From Solobacterium sp. (GTDB lineage Bacteria > Bacillota_I > Bacilli_A > Erysipelotrichales > Erysipelotrichaceae): 30,559 nt of DNA. Below the pieces are notes generated by a model. The model worked only from the letters and a program-made list of their open reading frames with translations. It made no database searches and was not told the origin of the DNA. The position numbers and the translations under genes were made by a program. The stretch lies in contig JAFYGX010000023.1 in NCBI GenBank assembly GCA_017543025.1, forward strand, positions 1-30,559, read 5' to 3'. Numbering within the stretch: the stretch's first letter is position 1; every line of letters starts with the position of its first letter. Positions 26,156 to 30,559 of this stretch are shown piece after piece.

Positions 26156-27414
26156 TATTCCACCTCTTCCGGCTTTCTGATCTCCACCTGAATCTCATGG
26201 ACACGCCTCTGATCTGCTTTCGTCACTGTCACATGAAGATTCTTGTAATCAAAGGTATCACCGACCTGCGGAATCCGATCCAGTTCATGAATCACCCATC
26301 CGCTCACGGTAATAAAATCATATTCATCTTCATCGTAATCCACACCGAACCGTTCCATCATGTCATCAATCTCGGCTGTGCATTTTACAAGAAAGGTATT
26401 TTCACCGGTCTGCTCATAATACTCTTTTACCGTATCATGCTCATCATAGATTTCACCGACAAGTTCCTCTATGATATCTTCCATTGTAATAATTCCTGCA
26501 GTTCCTCCGTATTCATCGAGTACAACCGCAAAATGGAGCTTTGCTCTCTGAAGCTGCTTGAGAAGCGTACTGATCTTGACATTTTCACTGGTATAAATCA
26601 CCGGTTTGATGATCCGTCTCAGATATCGCCGTTCCTTATCCGCATACAGCATACTGTAAAAATCCTTTTCATGAATGACGCCGACAATATTATCAATTGA
26701 GGTCTCATATACCGGCAAACGTGAAAACGAATTCAGACGGAACAGTTTTTCCACTTCTTCAAGTGACATCGTAATATTTACCGCTATCACATTCACACGC
26801 GGTGTAAGAACATCTTTCACATCCAGATCATTAAACTCAATTGCGGCGGAAATCAGATCAGATTCATGCGCTTTGAGATCTCCCTCCCGTTCCGCTTCAT
26901 CGATCATTGTAATCAGTTCATCAGAGATATCGCTGTCGCTCTCTTCAACCCGGATAACCCGTGATACCAGCCATTGCCAGCCGCTGAAGATCACCGTAAG
27001 CGGTGTAAGAACAAATTCAAACAGACGGACAAATCCCCTGGTATGAATCGCAAAAAGCTCCGGATTCTGTTTTGCAATGGTTTTCGGTGCAATTTCACCG
27101 AAAAGAAGCACCGCCAGAGTGAGAACCAGAGTTGATATCCATGCACCGTCTTCTTTATAAAGCCTGGTAAAAACGATCGTTGCCATAGTCGCCGCAAGAA
27201 TATTGACAATATTATTTCCAATCAGAACGGCAGAAATAAAACGGTCAAAATGATCCAGAATCGAAATCACTTCATCAGCCGCATCGGTTTCCATCGCTTT
27301 CAAACGGATCCTGCTGGCACTGGAATAGGCAGTTTCCGTAGCAGAAAACAACCCGGAGAAAAAAATCAGCACCAGAATGAACACTATAAGAGCAGAGTTT
27401 GATAAACTGTTCAT
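26155..27414 (-). CDS. CNNM/CBS-domain membrane protein (HlyC/CorC family)
   Basis: This integral membrane protein belongs to a family linked to Mg2+ or other cation transport, often labelled hemolysin. The 419 residues include an N-terminal CNNM (DUF21) domain with about three or four membrane helices (LIVFILVLIFFSGLFSATETAYSS near the start is the first, followed by LIGNNIVNILAATMATIVF). Two CBS domains (about 210-330, including MTPR-equivalent LTPRVNVIAV and DEYGGTAGIITMEDIIEELVGEI) and a C-terminal CorC_HlyC domain follow. ATG 27414 has GGGAG at good spacing; the frame could extend to TTG 27444 without support. It heads the rsmE-mtaB-murE-deoC operon, with TATAAT at 27467-27462. The transported ion cannot be deduced. 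Confidence 0.93.
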   Translation of the reverse strand: MNSLSNSALIVFILVLIFFSGLFSATETAYSSASRIRLKAMETDAADEVISILDHFDRFISAVLIGNNIVNILAATMATIVFTRLYKEDGAWISTLVLTLAVLLFGEIAPKTIAKQNPELFAIHTRGFVRLFEFVLTPLTVIFSGWQWLVSRVIRVEESDSDISDELITMIDEAEREGDLKAHESDLISAAIEFNDLDVKDVLTPRVNVIAVNITMSLEEVEKLFRLNSFSRLPVYETSIDNIVGVIHEKDFYSMLYADKERRYLRRIIKPVIYTSENVKISTLLKQLQRAKLHFAVVLDEYGGTAGIITMEDIIEELVGEIYDEHDTVKEYYEQTGENTFLVKCTAEIDDMMERFGVDYDEDEYDFITVSGWVIHELDRIPQVGDTFDYKNLHVTVTKADQRRVHEIQVEIRKPEEVE

Positions 27415-27461
27415 GTTTGACTCCCGGTTAAAAAACGGAACCAACCGCTTAACAACTAGGA

Positions 27462-27491
27462 ATTATAGCATTACCCTGAATAGCCATGCAA
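27462..27491 (-). promoter_or_regulatory. putative promoter of the CNNM-rsmE-mtaB-murE-deoC operon
   Basis: On the minus strand TTGCAT, an 18-nt spacer and TATAAT (27467-27462) lie about 48 nt upstream of the ATG at 27414. Confidence 0.6.
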
Positions 27492-27526
27492 TATATGGCA
27501 AACGGAATGGACACCGGTGACAGCCT

Positions 27527-28261
27527 ATGAAAAAACCTTTACTCATCGCAATACTCCCAAGATATAAGGAAATCCTGCAGTCTGATGCAGGATATGTCCT
27601 GAAGGACTACATTGATTATCTGAAACGCCCCGGAATTCCGGTCTTTCCGATTCTGCTGCCTTCTGATCCCGCAGATGCTGAAGAAGCTGCTGGGTTCTGT
27701 GACGGCCTGCTGATTCCCGGAGGAAACGATATTGACCCTGCGCTTTATCATTACCAGGCGGAACCGGATGATCAGATTGAATGTGAACCCGCGCTGATTG
27801 ATGCCTGCGATATCAGTACATATCACGCATTTCAGACACTGCATAAACCGATCTTCGGGATCTGCCGCGGAATACAGCTGATCAATACTGCAGAGGGCGG
27901 TACACTGATTCCTGATATTCCTTCCCGTACCGGCAAACAGCATAATCAGCGGAAGATATCTGAAACGCTTCCCCCGGACCAGACACTTCACCGGATTCAG
28001 TTTATCGAAGGAACTGCATTGTATTCTGTCTTCGGATCGAATACACGGGTCAACAGCTTTCACCATCAGGCAATCGATCAGCCGGCTCATGGGTTTACAG
28101 TCAGCGGCATCAGTGATGACGGAATTATTGAAGCAATAGAAAAAGACCGCATCCTTGCAGTCCAATGGCATCCGGAACGAATGGCTCAGCAGAAAGAGAT
28201 GACAGACCTTGCGGCGCTCTTCCTTCAGAAATGCATATCAGCCAAACAGCCCCCTAAGTGA
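27527..28261 (+). CDS. class I glutamine amidotransferase-like hydrolase (peptidase C26, PuuD-like)
   Basis: The family includes gamma-glutamyl-gamma-aminobutyrate hydrolase and other gamma-glutamyl amide hydrolases. The 244-residue protein has an intact catalytic triad: nucleophile Cys113 in FGICRGIQ, with His215 and Glu217 in VQWHPER. LLIPGGNDIDPALY (61-74) is the usual oxyanion-side motif and GGTLIPDI follows the nucleophile. The true substrate is unknown, as no putrescine genes are nearby. The ribosome binding site is weak (GGTGA about 9 nt upstream). Its 3' end overlaps the convergent HAD-IIA gene by 24 bp and no terminator separates them. Confidence 0.88.
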   Translation: MKKPLLIAILPRYKEILQSDAGYVLKDYIDYLKRPGIPVFPILLPSDPADAEEAAGFCDGLLIPGGNDIDPALYHYQAEPDDQIECEPALIDACDISTYHAFQTLHKPIFGICRGIQLINTAEGGTLIPDIPSRTGKQHNQRKISETLPPDQTLHRIQFIEGTALYSVFGSNTRVNSFHHQAIDQPAHGFTVSGISDDGIIEAIEKDRILAVQWHPERMAQQKEMTDLAALFLQKCISAKQPPK

Positions 28262-28996
28262 GCTCACAACATAGGTCGGTCTGATCTGACTCTCGGTAAG
28301 ATTCTCATTCACATTGTCTTCTGTGACATATATCGTATCAATCCCGGACAGGATAGCTGTGGAAATCTCCCCTTCGAGATTGTTGCTTACAAATACTGTA
28401 TCCTCTGGCTCAGCACCGATATATCCCATTGCTTTCTTGATAATCAGCGAACTGCTCCAGCCGGAAACAAGCGCTTCATTTCCGGAAGCCGTTTCCAGCA
28501 TTGCCGTAACAGCCGCAGGCCCCGGAACAATACCGGAGCGATCCCACAGATTGACTGAATCGCTTACTGTTATCATCGATGCGCCTGATACAGCAAGCTG
28601 AAGTACATGAGAATATTCACGGAATGAAATATTCCGCTGATCACCGATAAAAAGCCACTGCGGATATTCTTCATCCAATGTGAAGCCGCCTTTCTCCAGC
28701 AGATTCCGCATTGCATCTGATCCGATACAGAACGCCCTGTTTCTGGTCGGATAATTGCTGCGAATTGCATCAACAGCCCCCATTGTAGTAGTGTAAAACA
28801 GATCCTCTGACATCAGAGGAAAGCCGGCATTATACATCCGATCCGCAAGCCAGTTTCTGGTATGAAGAGATTCATCTGTAAGAATCAGAAAGGAATATCC
28901 TTCCGTATACAGATATTTGATGAGTTCTGAGGCACCTTCAGCCGCTTCGCTTCCTTTCATCAGAACATCATATGACAATAAAAACACACTCTTCAT
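28238..28996 (-). CDS. HAD-IIA (NagD-like) fold protein with degenerate active site
   Basis: The 252 residues align end to end with NagD-type phosphatases (LIKYLYTEGYSFLILTDES, the cap region, PQWLFIGDQR, and IIKKAMGYIGAEPEDTVFV). Motif I, DxDG in active enzymes, is LSYD at residues 7-10, so both catalytic Asp are missing. The Lys of the GKPSP motif is replaced (SGWSSSLII), and the C-terminal GDxxxTD motif reads SNNLEGE. Only the Thr of motif II (ILTDES) remains. The fold looks preserved and the frame is intact over 252 codons, so this is more like a non-catalytic binding or regulatory protein than a recent pseudogene. It is divergent from the metallophosphoesterase-like gene (55 bp) and convergent with the amidotransferase gene. 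Its function is unknown. Confidence 0.82.
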   Translation of the reverse strand: MKSVFLLSYDVLMKGSEAAEGASELIKYLYTEGYSFLILTDESLHTRNWLADRMYNAGFPLMSEDLFYTTTMGAVDAIRSNYPTRNRAFCIGSDAMRNLLEKGGFTLDEEYPQWLFIGDQRNISFREYSHVLQLAVSGASMITVSDSVNLWDRSGIVPGPAAVTAMLETASGNEALVSGWSSSLIIKKAMGYIGAEPEDTVFVSNNLEGEISTAILSGIDTIYVTEDNVNENLTESQIRPTYVVSSLRGLFG

Positions 28997-29051
28997 AAAT
29001 CATGCATCACCTAACTTGTTTATTATATATTAATACGGAGGTTGACAGTCA
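28997..29051. promoter_or_regulatory. divergent promoter region
   Basis: On the minus strand TTGACT (29050-29045) is followed at 17-19 nt by TATATAAT, a good promoter for the HAD-IIA gene. The plus strand has an AT-rich TTATTATATATTAATA block and GGAGG 10 nt before the ATG at 29052. The two genes must share this 55-bp space. Confidence 0.6.
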
Positions 29052-29945
29052 ATGGATGCACAGAAAAAAAAGATTATCATAATCATTTTCAGCGTACTGA
29101 TTCTGACCAGTCTTTTCGGTGCCACTCTGTATTATGACTCCTATTTCACAGCACCTTCCCGATTTCAGGTACGTTATGAAACATTGCGGTCCATGTTTAT
29201 TCCGGATCAGATGGATGATGTCAAAATACTGTTTTTTTCCGATCTGGATTACGGAACATTCATGGATGAAAAGCGAATGGACAAGCTGTGCAGCAGAATC
29301 AATGAACTGCGGCCGGACATTATTCTGTTCGGCGGCGATCTGATTGATCAGTCCTCACCGACCCTGAACGAGGCAACTGCCGTAATGCTGTGTGAGAAAC
29401 TGTATAATCTTCAGGCGCCGCTTGGAAAATTTGCGGTTCTGGGCGACTTTGACTGCCGATCGCCGGAAGAAACAGAACTGATCCGTCAGGTACTGTTTGA
29501 AAGTGAATTTGAATTGCTTGAGAATCGCAGTATTATTCTCCGCAACAACGGAAATGAATCGATCACGCTGACCGGCGTGGACAACGGAATGAACGGAGTT
29601 CCCGACATCACTTCTGCATTTGCCAATGTAAGCAGAGCCTCCTACAATATTGTGCTCTGTCACACTCCGGACATGGCAGAGTATATGCCGGTGGACCTGA
29701 CTGATTATATGCTCAGCGGTCACAGCCATGGAGGTCAGGCATACTGGGGAATCGGCGCATTGTATACACCGGGAATGGCTGAAATCTATTTCAGAGGAAA
29801 ACACCTGATCGATGATCTCTATACACTTGATATATCCAACGGAACCGGAACAACCATTGAAGACGTCCGCTTTCTTTCCAATGCGGAGATCGTTCTTTAC
29901 CGTCTGAAACATATTGGAGTATATGATCCGGATACACTGCAGTAA
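29052..29945 (+). CDS. membrane-anchored metallophosphoesterase-like protein with altered metal-site motifs
   Basis: A hydrophobic segment at residues 8-27 after KKK predicts an N-terminal anchor with the domain outside the membrane. The remaining 270 residues follow the YkuE/calcineurin-like fold. Motif I is SDLDYG where DxH (SDLHYG) is normal, motif II GGDLID is intact, and motif III is LGDFDCR where GNHD/E is normal. CHTPD and GHSHGGQ supply the later His ligands. Two metal-binding His and the Asn are thus replaced by Asp, Phe and Asp. The Asp replacements could still bind metal, so altered rather than lost activity is possible. Related proteins cleave phosphodiesters or lipid pyrophosphates. 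GGAGG lies 10 nt before the start. Confidence 0.85.
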   Translation: MDAQKKKIIIIIFSVLILTSLFGATLYYDSYFTAPSRFQVRYETLRSMFIPDQMDDVKILFFSDLDYGTFMDEKRMDKLCSRINELRPDIILFGGDLIDQSSPTLNEATAVMLCEKLYNLQAPLGKFAVLGDFDCRSPEETELIRQVLFESEFELLENRSIILRNNGNESITLTGVDNGMNGVPDITSAFANVSRASYNIVLCHTPDMAEYMPVDLTDYMLSGHSHGGQAYWGIGALYTPGMAEIYFRGKHLIDDLYTLDISNGTGTTIEDVRFLSNAEIVLYRLKHIGVYDPDTLQ

Positions 29946-30208
29946 CAGTCACAGCTGTATTACATTATCAGTCTTTCACAAAAAAACGTTTCAGAGCTTA
30001 TCACACCTATGCAAATCTGTTCTGCTGTCTGAATAGTCAGCTTCTGAAGCGTTCCGTTAATAAAGTCCGGCAATCAGATTGTTCCCTGCTGCAGACGACA
30101 TTCCTGCTTCGTGCATCTGAGAAGAGTTTTCATCTGCCAGATCTGCCTGTTTATGAACACTGCAGTTCGCAGTCTGCAATACCGTTTTCCAACGCTACCC
30201 CTGTCCGC
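29946..30208. other. gene-free stretch
   Basis: Nothing recognisable follows the metallophosphoesterase-like gene. No clear intrinsic terminator is visible after its stop codon. Confidence 0.4.
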
Positions 30209-30559
30209 TCATGCACAGTTTTCTGTCATCTGCACAGAACGAATCTGGACGGTGCAATTCAAAGCATCAAGCAGTAAAACAGAATAAAGTGACTTAGGAC
30301 ATTCAATATAGTATGCGCGCATGCTCTTTAAATGATCGCCATAGCCTCTGTGATTGACATTAGATGGGCTTTGAAACGCCAATACTGCGCGACCATGGAT
30401 GTCATGCACAACGTACAGCCAGATCCTTTTCGGCATCAAAGATGTTTTTCGTCATAATATCCTTCACGTAGAAATACATCTGGTGCCGGTTCAGTTCTCG
30501 GATTAATGAAGTTCTCTTTTCGCTGAGGCACTTTCCTCTCAGATTGCAGAAGAACGATA
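30209..30559 (-). pseudogene. possible decayed IS3-type transposase fragment, runs off the window edge
   Basis: On the minus strand, the frame entering from the window edge reads LSEKRTSLIREL, then FDAEKDLAVRC, before a stop near 30413. An overlapping second frame (30439-30209) reads WLYVVHDIHGRAVLAF and VNHRGYGDHL. These recall, respectively, the start of an IS3-family OrfB (xxEKxxLIxEL...EKxL) and its HRYGYRRI motif, but in different frames and with parts missing. No terminal repeats are visible inside the window. It may be only coincidental similarity. Confidence 0.3.

Noticed and set aside
1..30559. CRISPR array, tRNA or rRNA genes
   Set aside because: No regularly spaced short repeats and no tRNA or rRNA signature sequences were found on either strand by reading.

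Overview
The window is bacterial chromosome, most likely from a low-to-moderate GC Firmicute of the Erysipelotrichia/Bacilli type. The basis is gene content and order: rsmE-mtaB, deoC, rpsU, phoH, ybeY-dgkA-cdd-era-recO, glycyl-tRNA synthetase (alpha2 type), dnaG-rpoD-trmK, with fmt-lepA-hemW and rpsT beyond. This is the housekeeping backbone seen in many Firmicutes. The MurE specificity motif (DDPR rather than DNPR) hints at a non-diaminopimelate, possibly lysine-type, cell wall. No rRNA, tRNA, CRISPR array, phage or plasmid replication gene is visible.

Region by region: (1) 1-5780 is almost gene-free. It holds a pair of ~165-bp imperfect direct repeats (351-515 and 681-848), a 236-bp long imperfect palindrome (1628-1863), a defective IS21-family insertion sequence with recognisable ends and a 7-bp target duplication (2791-4302), and a hairpin-rich stretch (about 5478-5730). 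(2) 5782-10490, minus strand: the fmt-lepA-hemW-Cof-type HAD operon, closed by an intrinsic terminator at 5782-5812. (3) rpsT on the plus strand, with a promoter divergent from fmt and its own terminator. (4) 11018-19446, minus strand: ybeY-dgkA-cdd-era-recO, then a new promoter for glyQS-dnaG-rpoD-trmK. This group covers translation, primer synthesis, primary sigma factor, ribosome assembly and recombination repair. (5) A plus-strand alanyl-tRNA editing protein gene (19543-20712) sits between phoH and ybeY, which are neighbours in many relatives. (6) 20746-27414, minus strand: phoH, rpsU with its own promoter and terminator, and an upstream operon CNNM/CBS membrane protein-rsmE-mtaB-murE-deoC in which consecutive genes overlap by 1-4 nt. 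(7) 27527-29945: a class I glutamine-amidotransferase-like hydrolase, a HAD-IIA fold protein and a membrane-anchored metallophosphoesterase-like protein. The HAD-IIA protein has lost all its catalytic Asp residues and the metallophosphoesterase has altered metal-binding motifs. (8) 29946-30559: no intact gene, only a likely decayed transposase fragment running off the edge.

The core genes are ordinary. The unusual items are the divergent pair of phosphatase-fold proteins with degenerate active sites, the two TATAAT boxes 7-8 nt from the start codons of the divergent genes ybeY and alaX (predicting leaderless mRNAs), a ~130-residue N-terminal extension on the primary sigma factor, the palindrome and repeats in the gene-poor zone, and the internally deleted IS21 element whose damage can be partly reconstructed base by base.
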